Notes under the pieces: generated by a model
What the model was told of the DNA's origin: nothing
The model's database searches: none
What the model saw: only the letters and a program-made list of their open reading frames with translations
Program-made: the position numbers and the translations under genes
NCBI RefSeq assembly: GCF_001426345.1
Contig: NZ_LMEM01000013.1
Location: 62,001 to 126,000, forward strand
Direction: 5' to 3'
Length of the DNA stretch: 64,000 nt
Origin: Devosia sp. Root436
GTDB taxonomy: Bacteria; Pseudomonadota; Alphaproteobacteria; Rhizobiales; Devosiaceae
In this document: one piece after another, positions 24,410 through 31,952 of the stretch
Layout of the letters: each line of letters begins with the position of its first letter
Position numbering within the stretch: position 1 is the stretch's first letter

Positions 24410-25180
24410 TCAGCCCTGGTCGATCATGTCCCAGCGGTTCTGCTGGGTCAGCAGCGCCCGCACATAGGCCATGTTGCTCTCCACCTGCGCCGGCGGCAAT
24501 TCGGCAGCGTAGATCGCCCGGCATTCCTCGAACCGCCCCTGCAGCCCCACGATCAGCGCCAGGTTCTGCCGGATTTGGCTGGTGGCGCCGCGCATCTGCA
24601 CCGCCCGGCGCAGATGCTGCTCGGCGGTCGGCAATTCGTTGGTCATGGCATAGGAGAGGCCCATGTTGGCTTCGATCGAAGCCTCGCCGGGGGCAAACAC
24701 CAGGGCCTGCGCATAGATCGCCCGCGCTTCCTGGTTGCGGCCGACCTGGTCGAGCGTCGCGCCCTTGACCAACAGCGCATTCCAGTCCGGCGCCTCGGGG
24801 CGGATGACATTGTCGAGCACTTGCAGCGACTGGTCGAACCGGCCATCTGATGTCAGCGCCTTGGCATAGGCCACCGCGATATCGATATCCCCAGGGTAAT
24901 AGCCGATGCTGATTTCCAGCACCGAAACGGCCTGCTGGCTCTGCCCCACCGCGCGCAGGGCAGCGGCATAGTGAATGGCAATGCCCTTGTCCTTGGGGTT
25001 GGATTTGTAGCGCCCGGTCAACTCGGCCAGTCCCTGCTGGCTCTGGCCAGCCGGCATGCCGGAATAGTCGGGCGAGGGCATGCTGGTCCGGTTCGACGCA
25101 CAGGCGCTGATCGCCACCGCGGCCACACCGGCCAGCAGCAGCACGCGCAGGGATCTGTACAGGCGGTTCAGCGGCGACAA
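24410..25180 (-). CDS. tadD: Tetratricopeptide lipoprotein TadD
   Basis: 256 residues. The N-terminus has a lipoprotein signal (LLLAGVAAVAISAC, with lipobox I-S-A-C), then TPR motifs from about residue 60 to 240 (for example IAVAYAKALTSDGRFDQSLQ and LLVKGATLDQVGRNQEARAI). TadD is the outer-membrane pilotin-like lipoprotein that helps CpaC assembly. The TTG at 25180 is chosen because GAGGAG lies six bases upstream; a TTG 13 codons earlier also keeps the frame but has no ribosome binding site. Confidence 0.88.
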   Translation of the reverse strand: MSPLNRLYRSLRVLLLAGVAAVAISACASNRTSMPSPDYSGMPAGQSQQGLAELTGRYKSNPKDKGIAIHYAAALRAVGQSQQAVSVLEISIGYYPGDIDIAVAYAKALTSDGRFDQSLQVLDNVIRPEAPDWNALLVKGATLDQVGRNQEARAIYAQALVFAPGEASIEANMGLSYAMTNELPTAEQHLRRAVQMRGATSQIRQNLALIVGLQGRFEECRAIYAAELPPAQVESNMAYVRALLTQQNRWDMIDQG

Positions 25181-25627
25181 GGGCGACTCCTCGGGCCAGG
25201 CGGCACGATGGAACTGCAATAAATCATTAACCCTAACGGGCAGTTAAAGGGCGGCGCGGTGCCCGGAGATTCACCTCGGGTGCTTAGGCGCTTTCCCCTT
25301 CTCCCCTTGAGGGAGAAGAGCCTGCCCCGGACTTGATCCGGGGTGCCCGAAGGGCGGATGAGGGGTTGCTTCCACAGACATTGAAGCATGGGAGGGCTCA
25401 GCACCCCTCACCCGGTTCCTCCGCTGAACGCGGACGAACCACCCTCTCCCTCAAGGGGCGAGAGAGATGACTGAGAGGCCGATTGAACAGTCCCCGCCAA
25501 AGGGGAAGGTGCCGCCCCGGCGGGCATGGCTGGATCGTGCCATCGCCATAGGCGATTGCCCCACGCCTGCGTTGCCGCCCCACGCTCGCCTCGATACAAG
25601 TGGGCCGACATCGTCCGGAGTACTCCC
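25181..25627. other. Gene-free stretch between tadD and the aminopeptidase
   Basis: 447 bases. Next to tadD it holds TTAACCCTAACGGGC (25227) and a second TTAA at 25244, possibly part of the tadD promoter. The centre is family A copy A4 (25292-25466). The rest before the aminopeptidase start shows no convincing gene; an in-frame open stretch upstream of 25628 has no ribosome binding site and no family similarity. Confidence 0.6.
25292..25466. repeat. Family A composite palindromic element (copy A4) with a nested insertion
   Basis: Reverse-oriented full copy: CTCCCCTTGAGGGAGAAG, GTGCCCGAAGGGCGGATGAG, GGTTGCTTCCAC, GAAGCATGGGAG, a central hairpin at 25414-25440 (GGTTC/GAACC and CCGC/GCGG around loop TGAAC), and a final CCCTCTCCCTCAAGGGGCG. 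Bases 25319-25342, holding the palindrome CCCCGGACTTGATCCGGGG, are extra compared with the other copies and look like a second element inserted into the first. Confidence 0.82.
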
Positions 25628-26968
25628 ATGCCCAAAGCCCCCGTCCTCCCGCTGATCTGCGTCGAAGAGGGCAACCTCGCCGCCGCCAATCTGTCTGTGG
25701 CACACGCCGCCTGGGCCGAGGCCAACGGCTTTTCCGGCCAGCGCGGGCGCCTGCTGGCGCTGCCGGGGCAGGGTGGGGCGCTCGATGCCTGGCTCTTCGG
25801 CATGGGCGAAGCCGCTTCCCGCCCGGCGCTGGTCACCGGCCTTGCCGGCGCCGTCCTCGCTCCCGGCGCCTATCGCCTCGAAGGTGCGGTGGCCGATCCG
25901 GCGCTCGCCGCGCTCGGCTTTCGCCTCGGCGCCTATCGCTTCGATCGCTATCGCCAGGGCAAGCCCGCCCCGACCCTCGCCGATCCCGGCCCTGCCGAAG
26001 TCACTCACCTGGTCGAGGCCGCCACCCTGGCGCGCGACCTGATCAACACGCCCGCCAACGATCTCGGTCCCGATGCCTTCGAGGCCGAAATCCGGGCCTT
26101 CGCCAAGGCCCACGCGATGACGGTCAAGGTCACGGCGGGCGATGACCTGCTCAAGGCCAATTTCCCCATGATCCACGCCGTCGGCCGCGCCAGCGCCCAG
26201 GCGCCGCGCCTCGTCGATCTCGCCTGGGGCAGGGCGGATGATCCCAGGGTGACGCTGGTCGGCAAGGGCGTCACCTTCGATACCGGCGGTCTCGACATCA
26301 AGCCGGCTTCCGGCATGCTGATCATGAAGAAGGATATGGGCGGCGCCGCCAATGTGCTGGGCCTTGCCCATGCCATCGTCTCGGCAAAGCTGCGCGTTCG
26401 CCTGCGCGTGCTCATCCCCGTCGTCGAAAATTCCATTGCCGGGGCTGCATTCCGGCCCGGCGACGTGCTCCGCTCGCGCCTCGGCCTCACCGTCGAAATC
26501 GGCAATACCGATGCCGAAGGCTGGCTGATCCTGGCCGATGCCCTGGCACTGGCCGATGAGGAAAAGCCCGAACTGCTGCTCGATATGGCCACGCTCACCG
26601 GTGCCGCCCGCGTTGCGCTGGGGCCCGATCTTCCCCCGCTCTACAGCACCGACGACACCCTCGCCCGCAGCCTCATGGCCGCCGGCGCCGCCGCCGACGA
26701 CCCGCTGTGGCAGATGCCGCTATGGTCGCCCTACGATTCGATGATGAGCTCGAAAATCGCCGACGTGAACAATGCCGCCAGCGGCGGCTTTGCCGGTTCG
26801 GTCACGGCCGCGCTGTTCCTGCGGCGCTTCGTTGCCAAAGCGGCCGCCTGGGTCCATCTCGATATCTATGGCTGGGCCCCCGAAGCGCGTCCCGGCCGTA
26901 GCCAGGGCGGCACCGACCAGGGTATTCGCGCCGTCTATGGCGTGCTCAAGCAACGCTATCCGGCATAG
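25628..26968 (+). CDS. Leucyl aminopeptidase family (M17) metallopeptidase
   Basis: 446 residues. Residues about 1-150 are the variable macrodomain-like N-terminus; the catalytic domain has GKGVTFDTGGLDIKPASGM, MKKDMGGAANVLG and NTDAEGWLILADAL, which supply the two-metal ligands Lys, Asp and Glu. It removes N-terminal residues from peptides in the cytoplasm. It lacks the extended N-terminus of PepA. The ATG at 25628 gives a normal family N-terminus. Its stop abuts the operator-like dyads of the next gene. Confidence 0.93.
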   Translation: MPKAPVLPLICVEEGNLAAANLSVAHAAWAEANGFSGQRGRLLALPGQGGALDAWLFGMGEAASRPALVTGLAGAVLAPGAYRLEGAVADPALAALGFRLGAYRFDRYRQGKPAPTLADPGPAEVTHLVEAATLARDLINTPANDLGPDAFEAEIRAFAKAHAMTVKVTAGDDLLKANFPMIHAVGRASAQAPRLVDLAWGRADDPRVTLVGKGVTFDTGGLDIKPASGMLIMKKDMGGAANVLGLAHAIVSAKLRVRLRVLIPVVENSIAGAAFRPGDVLRSRLGLTVEIGNTDAEGWLILADALALADEEKPELLLDMATLTGAARVALGPDLPPLYSTDDTLARSLMAAGAAADDPLWQMPLWSPYDSMMSSKIADVNNAASGGFAGSVTAALFLRRFVAKAAAWVHLDIYGWAPEARPGRSQGGTDQGIRAVYGVLKQRYPA

Positions 26969-27003
26969 TTGACTCTAGCAACTAATTGGTTGACTATATC
27001 AAC
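26968..27003 (+). promoter_or_regulatory. Tandem dyads, probable MarR-type operator
   Basis: Two 15-bp dyads of form GTTG-N7-CAAC: GTTGACTCTAGCAAC at 26968-26982 and GTTGACTATATCAAC at 26989-27003. Their centres are exactly 21 bp apart, two helical turns, so two dimers could bind on one DNA face. A third arm GTCAAC follows at 27005-27010. They lie just before the MarR-GNAT start, which fits autoregulation. Confidence 0.6.
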
Positions 27004-27025
27004 AGTCAACCTCCGGAGCCGGACC

Positions 27026-27952
27026 ATGTCCGTCAATCCCGCGGAGATCGCGCAGGTCCGCGCCTTCAATCGCTTCTACACCAAAGTCATTGGCCTGCTC
27101 GAAGAAGGCATGCACCAGAGCCCCTATACCCTGGCGGAAGCTCGGGTGATTTACGAACTGGGCAAACGTGGCCATGCCAGTTCGGCCATCATCGCCGAAG
27201 GCCTGGATATGGATCGTGGCCAGATGAGCCGGCTGGTTTTGCGGCTGGTGGATCAGGGCGTGGTCGCCGTGCTGCCGCGCGCCGGGGACCGGCGCATGGT
27301 CCCGCTGGCGCTGACCCCCGAGGGTGATGCGGTCTATCGGCGCTTCAACGAAATGAGCGATGCTGCCGTTGCCAATGGCCTGCTGGAACCGCTGGACACA
27401 TTCGGCCGCCGCGACCTCGTCGGCGCCATGCGCCGCATCGAGGCGCTGCTGGGCGAACCAGACGATACCCCGCTGGTTCTCCGCCCGCATCGCGTCGGCG
27501 ATATCGGCTGGCTCATCCATCGCCAGGGCCTGCTCTATCACCTCGAACAGGGCTGGAATGGCGAATTCGAGACGCTGATTACCCGCATCTATGCCGAATA
27601 CGAAGCAGCGCCCGCCAATCCGCCCAAATCCCTGTGGATCGCCGAGCAGGATGGCGAAATCGCCGGCTCGGTCTTCATCATCCCCGCCGAAGAGTCCGGC
27701 ACGGCCCAACTGCGCATGCTCTATACCGAGCCCGCCTTCCGCGGTCGCGGCATCGGCAAGCGCCTCGTCGAAGAAGCCGTCCGCTTCTCCCGCGCCTCGG
27801 GCTACCGGCGCATCATCCTCTGGACCCAGGACTGCCTGGTCTCTGCCCGCCGCATCTATCAGGGCGCCGGCTTCCAGCTCGTCCGCGAAGAAAAGCACCG
27901 CTCCTTCGGCACCGATCTCAATGGCCAATACTGGGCACTGGACCTCTATTGA
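27026..27952 (+). CDS. MarR-GNAT fusion: winged-helix regulator with acetyltransferase domain
   Basis: 308 residues. Residues about 1-145 are a MarR winged helix (LAEARVIYELGKRGHASSAI, GLDMDRGQMSRLVLRLVDQG, RRMVPLALTPEGDAVY). Residues about 155-308 are a GNAT acetyltransferase with the acetyl-CoA loop FRGRGIGKRLVEEAVRFSRA and the C-terminal RIYQGAGFQLVREE. CGGAG precedes the ATG. Such fusions are a known family; the substrate is unknown. The tandem dyads directly upstream suggest it represses its own promoter. It is followed by a small palindromic repeat. Confidence 0.93.
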   Translation: MSVNPAEIAQVRAFNRFYTKVIGLLEEGMHQSPYTLAEARVIYELGKRGHASSAIIAEGLDMDRGQMSRLVLRLVDQGVVAVLPRAGDRRMVPLALTPEGDAVYRRFNEMSDAAVANGLLEPLDTFGRRDLVGAMRRIEALLGEPDDTPLVLRPHRVGDIGWLIHRQGLLYHLEQGWNGEFETLITRIYAEYEAAPANPPKSLWIAEQDGEIAGSVFIIPAEESGTAQLRMLYTEPAFRGRGIGKRLVEEAVRFSRASGYRRIILWTQDCLVSARRIYQGAGFQLVREEKHRSFGTDLNGQYWALDLY

Positions 27953-28007
27953 TCTCTCCCCCGGGGAAAAGCTCAAGGGCCTTTGTTCGCCCACGATTGT
28001 CTCAGTC

Positions 28008-28042
28008 GTCTCCCTCCCCTTGCGGGGAGGGATCAAGGGTGG
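28008..28042. repeat. Family B palindromic repeat (B1)
   Basis: TCCCTCCCC-TTGC-GGGGAGGGA forms a perfect 9-bp hairpin at 28011-28032, followed by TCAAGGGTGGGAATTTTT. The same hairpin plus GAGGGTGGG occurs near 52200. Because of the T run it might also terminate transcription of the MarR-GNAT gene. Confidence 0.65.
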
Positions 28043-28085
28043 GAATTTTTAGCCCCGATATTTGGATTCTCAGGAACGGGAGCCC

Positions 28086-29024
28086 TCAATATCCCCGCTG
28101 CCGATCCACCACATTGATCAGCGGCTTTCCCGCCTCGTGGTCGCGGATGATCTGCGAGAAATAGCGCACGCCGCTTGCCGGGTTGGAAATTGCCGCGATA
28201 TGCGGCGTGATATAGCAGGTCTCGATATCCCAGAGCGGGCTGCTCTCCGGCAGCGGTTCGGTCTCGAACACATCGAGGCTCGCCGCCCCCAGCGTGCCAT
28301 CGCCCAGCGCCCGCACGATATCGGCCTCGCGCTGATGCCCGCCGCGCGCCGCGTTGATGATGACAGGCCCGCCATCGAGCCGGTCCCGCCGCAGCTTGCC
28401 GAAGGTCTCGTAGTTGAGGATGCCCGTGGTCTCCGGCGTCAGCGGCAACAGGTTCACCAGGATATCGGTGCCGGCGAGGAAGGCATCGAATGCCTCGGCT
28501 CCGGCAAAGCCCTCGACGCCCGTCATGCTCTTGGGTGTCCGGCTCCAGCTGCGCAGCGTGAAGCCCAGCGGCTTGAGGCGCGCGGCCGCGTCCTGCCCCA
28601 ATACGCCCATGCCCATGATGCCCACGCTCGTTTCCGAGGCGGCCGGCGGATAGAGCTGGCTCCAGCGCCGCGCCTTCTGGTCGGCACGGAAGCGGGAATA
28701 GAGCCGGTGGTGCATCGTCACATGGGCGACCACATAGTCGCTCATGCGCTGGCTGAGATCCGCATCGACAAACCGCACGATCGGCGCATCGGGCAGGCGC
28801 GGATGCTTGAGCAGTCCATCCACCCCGGCGCCCAGCGACAGCACGGCCTTGAGCCCGGTCAGCCCGTCAAAGGCCTCCGGCTTCGGCTTCCAGGCGAAGA
28901 TATAGCGCACCGCCGCCGGGTCGAAGTCGTCGCCGCGCCGCACCACGGGATAGGGGCTTAATTCGGCCCTTAGCTTTTCGGCCCAGTTCGCCTCGTCGAC
29001 ATCGGACAGGTGCAACAGCAGCAT
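28086..29024 (-). CDS. D-2-hydroxyacid dehydrogenase (glyoxylate/hydroxypyruvate reductase A-like)
   Basis: 312 residues. The NAD(P) motif is GIMGMGVLGQDAAARL; catalytic residues are the Arg in NAARGG, Glu in DVFETEPLPESSPLW and His in TPHIAA. The C-terminus YFSQIIRDHEAGKPLINVVD is typical of GhrA. It probably reduces glyoxylate or hydroxypyruvate in the cytoplasm. Start at 29024, with GAGGAG seven bases upstream; an in-frame extension upstream runs through the terminator and the tail of the cytochrome gene. Confidence 0.92.
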   Translation of the reverse strand: MLLLHLSDVDEANWAEKLRAELSPYPVVRRGDDFDPAAVRYIFAWKPKPEAFDGLTGLKAVLSLGAGVDGLLKHPRLPDAPIVRFVDADLSQRMSDYVVAHVTMHHRLYSRFRADQKARRWSQLYPPAASETSVGIMGMGVLGQDAAARLKPLGFTLRSWSRTPKSMTGVEGFAGAEAFDAFLAGTDILVNLLPLTPETTGILNYETFGKLRRDRLDGGPVIINAARGGHQREADIVRALGDGTLGAASLDVFETEPLPESSPLWDIETCYITPHIAAISNPASGVRYFSQIIRDHEAGKPLINVVDRQRGY

Positions 29025-29042
29025 GGCTTTCTCCTCAAGCAA

Positions 29043-29069
29043 AGAGCCGCGCCTTGCGGGCGCGGCTCT
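29043..29069 (-). terminator. Rho-independent terminator after the cytochrome c gene
   Basis: On the minus strand the 11-bp stem AGAGCCGCGCC / GGCGCGGCTCT with a five-base loop is followed by TTGCTT. It lies 22 bases after the cytochrome stop and before the hydroxyacid dehydrogenase start. The T tract is short, so strength is uncertain. Confidence 0.7.
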
Positions 29070-29091
29070 CATTGATTCTGATCCGGCAGGC

Positions 29092-29871
29092 TTACTGCGC
29101 GGTGGTGGTCGGGGTGCCTTCGACCGGCGTTTCGGTCGCGGTCGTTTCCGGCGTTTCCGTGGCGGCTGCCGGCTCGGTCGCAGGGGCCTCGGCTGGCGTT
29201 GCTGCAGGAGCATCGGCCGGAGCCTCTGCATCGGCCGGAGCGGCAGTCTCGGCGGGCACTGCTGCCTCGCCCTCGGCGGCCGGCGCCGCAGCGTCGCCTT
29301 CGGCCGCTGCGGGAGCAGCTTCTTCTGCCGCCGGGAACGGCACTGGCGAGCCCGACAGCGTCTGCAGGTAAGCCAGGATGTCGGCACGCTCCTCAGGGGT
29401 ACGAATACCCGAGAACGTCATCTTGGTGCCCGGCACATAGTCGCTCGGCTTGGTCAGGAAGTGGTTCAGGTTCTCGTAGGTCCAGGTATCGCCGGCAGCA
29501 TTATGCGCCAGCATGCCCTCGGAATACGAGAAGCCTTCGACGCTGCCTTCCGGCCGGCCGACCACGCCATAGAGATGCGGGCCCTGTTTGTTGGGCTCGC
29601 CCTCGCCGAAATTGTGGCAGGACTGGCATTTCTTGACGGCGGCGGCGCCCTTGGTCGGGTCGGCGCTGGCCAGCAGCACGCCCAGCGGCACTTCCGGCGC
29701 TGCTTCCGCTACCGCGCCATGCTCGGTGGCCTCCGGCTCTGGCAGGGCATAGCCCGGCCCGCGCCCTTCGATGGGATGGTAGATGGCTTCTGCGACAAAG
29801 CCGGCGCCCATGACGAACAACAGCGTGCCCAGCACGGCGCCCATGATCTTGTTAAGCTCGAACGAATCCAT
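29092..29871 (-). CDS. Membrane-anchored cytochrome c with long Ala/Pro/Glu/Thr tail
   Basis: 259 residues. The N-terminus MDSFELNKIMGAVLGTLLFVMGAG (shown in part) is an uncleaved membrane anchor of the CycM/cytochrome c552 type. The class I cytochrome domain follows at about 80-180: haem site CQSCH, GPHLYGVVGR, and the axial Met in GTKMTFSGI. It would carry electrons to the terminal oxidase on the periplasmic side. After about residue 185 comes a low-complexity tail of Ala, Pro, Glu and Thr. The start at 29871 is preferred over one seven codons upstream on family grounds. Confidence 0.93.
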   Translation of the reverse strand: MDSFELNKIMGAVLGTLLFVMGAGFVAEAIYHPIEGRGPGYALPEPEATEHGAVAEAAPEVPLGVLLASADPTKGAAAVKKCQSCHNFGEGEPNKQGPHLYGVVGRPEGSVEGFSYSEGMLAHNAAGDTWTYENLNHFLTKPSDYVPGTKMTFSGIRTPEERADILAYLQTLSGSPVPFPAAEEAAPAAAEGDAAAPAAEGEAAVPAETAAPADAEAPADAPAATPAEAPATEPAAATETPETTATETPVEGTPTTTAQ

Positions 29872-30197
29872 TTGGTCTCTCTGCCGGTCCATCCCCTGTG
29901 GACGATAGTCGAACCCGGCTCAACTTTCGATATCCCAAAGGAAAATCGCCTCAACGGAGCGGCCCGACGCGCGCGGAAGATAGTCGCAAGGCGGAGCGGG
30001 CGCAACCGTCCAAAGGCCGACTGCGACACTTCGAACCGTCCCGCAGGGAAAATCGCTCCAGTGGAGCGATTTCAGGCGGGAAGGCCATGAGGGTGGAGGA
30101 ATGCCCCCCCCGGAGTGGAGCCCCTCCACCCGCTTCAATTGACACCGCCCCCCGCCGGGTTCAAAAGCCATTCGCCTACCAGCTACGGACCTCCTCG
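29872..30197. promoter_or_regulatory. Divergent intergenic region with two hairpins upstream of pheA
   Basis: 326 bases between the cytochrome c and pheA genes. Two inverted repeats can fold in the pheA leader: AAATCGCTCC-AGT-GGAGCGATTT at 30050-30072, and GGGTGGAGG (30091-30099) with CCTCCACCC (30123-30131). A GAAAATCGC block also appears at 29940 and 30048. No T run follows and no Phe-rich leader peptide is seen. Function unknown. Confidence 0.4.
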
Positions 30198-31028
30198 ATG
30201 ACCAAGAAGATCGCTTTCCAGGGCGAGCCCGGCGCTTTCAGCCATGCCGCCGCCTCCAATTTTTTCCCCGGCGAAGAAGCGATCGGCTGCGTGACTTTCG
30301 AGGAAACCATCCTGGCGGTGCAATCCGGCCGCGCCGATTATGCCGTCGTCCCGGTGGAAAATTCGCTCTATGGCCGCATCACCGATATTCATCACCTGCT
30401 GCCTGCAAGCGGCCTCAACATCATCGGCGAGACGTTCCTGCGCGTCGAGATGAACCTGCTCGGCGTGCCCGGCGCCGCCCTTGCCGATATCAAGGCCGTG
30501 CAGTCGCTCTCGGTCGCCTTGGGCCAGTGCCGCAAGTTCATTTCCGAAAACGGCTTCCGTACCATCAATGCCGTCGATACGGCTGGCTCGGCCCGCGAAG
30601 TCGCGCAGAAGGCCGACAAGTCCGTCGCTGCCATCGCCTCGCGCTTCGCCGCCGAGATTTACGGCCTCACCGTCCTCGCCTCCAATATCGAGGACGCCGA
30701 CCACAACACCACGCGCTTCCTCGTCCTGTCTCGCGACCGGCAGGAAGCACCGGCCGGTCAGGGCAAGGTCAAGACCACCTTCGTCTTCCGCGTGCGCAAC
30801 GTGCCCGCGGCGCTCTACAAGGCCATGGGCGGTTTCGCCACCAATTCCATCAACATGACCAAGCTCGAAAGCTACATGGTCGGGGGCGCCTTCACCGCCA
30901 CCCAGTTCTACGCCGATATCGAGGGCCATCCCTCCGACATCGGCGTCCAGCACGCCTTCGAGGAACTCGGCTTCTTCACCGATTATTTCAAGGTGCTCGG
31001 CGTTTACCCGGCAGAAGAGAGCAAATAG
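30198..31028 (+). CDS. pheA: Prephenate dehydratase
   Basis: 276 residues, the monofunctional form. It converts prephenate to phenylpyruvate in phenylalanine synthesis. The catalytic domain (about 5-180) has FQGEPGAFSHAA, VVPVENSLYGRI and the active-site Thr in HNTTRFLVL. The C-terminal ACT domain (about 195-275) with FRVRNVPAALYKAM and LESYMVGG binds phenylalanine for feedback inhibition. The start MTKKIAFQGE matches the family; the open frame continues upstream through the leader hairpins but has no ribosome binding site there. Confidence 0.95.
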   Translation: MTKKIAFQGEPGAFSHAAASNFFPGEEAIGCVTFEETILAVQSGRADYAVVPVENSLYGRITDIHHLLPASGLNIIGETFLRVEMNLLGVPGAALADIKAVQSLSVALGQCRKFISENGFRTINAVDTAGSAREVAQKADKSVAAIASRFAAEIYGLTVLASNIEDADHNTTRFLVLSRDRQEAPAGQGKVKTTFVFRVRNVPAALYKAMGGFATNSINMTKLESYMVGGAFTATQFYADIEGHPSDIGVQHAFEELGFFTDYFKVLGVYPAEESK

Positions 31029-31029
31029 C

Positions 31030-31890
31030 TCAATCCCCGCGCAACACCTCGTCGATATCGGGCAGATTGTAGAACTGCCGCACGATATCCCAGCCCTCTT
31101 CGGCCGTATCGACGATATTGAACAGCTTGGGATCGTCGGGCGCGATCGTGCCCGCCTCCGCCAGCGCCTCGAAATTGATGACCTTGCCCCAGAATTCCGA
31201 GCCGAACAGCAGCAGCGGCACCCTGTCCATGCGCCCGGTCTGGATCAGCGTCAGCGTCTCGAAGAATTCGTCCAGCGTGCCGAACCCGCCCGGAAACACC
31301 GCCACCGCCTTGGCCCGCATCAGGAAGTGGATTTTGCGCGTGGCGAAATAGTGGAAGTTGAAGCTCAACTCCGGCGTTACATAAAGGTTCGGCGCCTGCT
31401 CGTGCGGCAGCACGATGTTGAGCCCGATCGAGGGCGCCCCCACATCGGCCGCCCCCCGATTGCCTGCCTCCATCACCCCCGGTCCACCGCCCGTTACCAC
31501 CACATAGTCCGAAAAGCCCATGGCCTTGGAGGTGAATGAGGCGAGTTGGGCAAATCGCCGTGCCTCATCATAATAGCGCGACGCGGCCTCCAGATTTCGT
31601 TTCTGTATCTCGTTCTTGGCCGCCCAGGCCGGCTGCCCCGGCGCCGGAATGCGCGCCCCTCCAAACAGCACCACTGTCGAATTGATGCCCCGCTCGCGCA
31701 GCCGGAATTCAGGTTTCAGATATTCCAGCTGGAAGCGCACCCCGCGCACTTCTTCCGAGGTCATGAACTCGTCGTCGGCAAAGGCGAGCCGGAACGCGGC
31801 CGATTGCGTCTGCGGCGTCTGCGGCGCACGCTTGGAGGCGGCGACGTCCTCGACCGAGGTGCGCAACGAGGTGGGTCGACGTCTGGTCAT
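31030..31890 (-). CDS. LOG-family (TIGR00730-type) nucleotide phosphoribohydrolase-like protein
   Basis: 286 residues. The family signatures are TGGGPGVMEAGNRGA near residue 135 and PGGFGTLDEFFETLTLIQTG near residue 205. Members cleave nucleoside 5'-monophosphates to base and ribose-5-phosphate (LOG cytokinin activation, PpnN); older annotation calls them lysine decarboxylases. It has an N-terminal extension of about 60 residues compared with short LOG proteins. Convergent with pheA, one base apart. Confidence 0.88.
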   Translation of the reverse strand: MTRRRPTSLRTSVEDVAASKRAPQTPQTQSAAFRLAFADDEFMTSEEVRGVRFQLEYLKPEFRLRERGINSTVVLFGGARIPAPGQPAWAAKNEIQKRNLEAASRYYDEARRFAQLASFTSKAMGFSDYVVVTGGGPGVMEAGNRGAADVGAPSIGLNIVLPHEQAPNLYVTPELSFNFHYFATRKIHFLMRAKAVAVFPGGFGTLDEFFETLTLIQTGRMDRVPLLLFGSEFWGKVINFEALAEAGTIAPDDPKLFNIVDTAEEGWDIVRQFYNLPDIDEVLRGD

Positions 31891-31952
31891 GGCACTGCCT
31901 TAATTCCGAAACCTTCGACAGGGCATATCCAGCCGGGGCGCAGTGAGCAAGG

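Noticed and set aside
24117-24467. Plus-strand open frame opposite the 75-aa gene and the end of tadD
   Set aside because: Crosses two better supported minus-strand genes, with no ribosome binding site.
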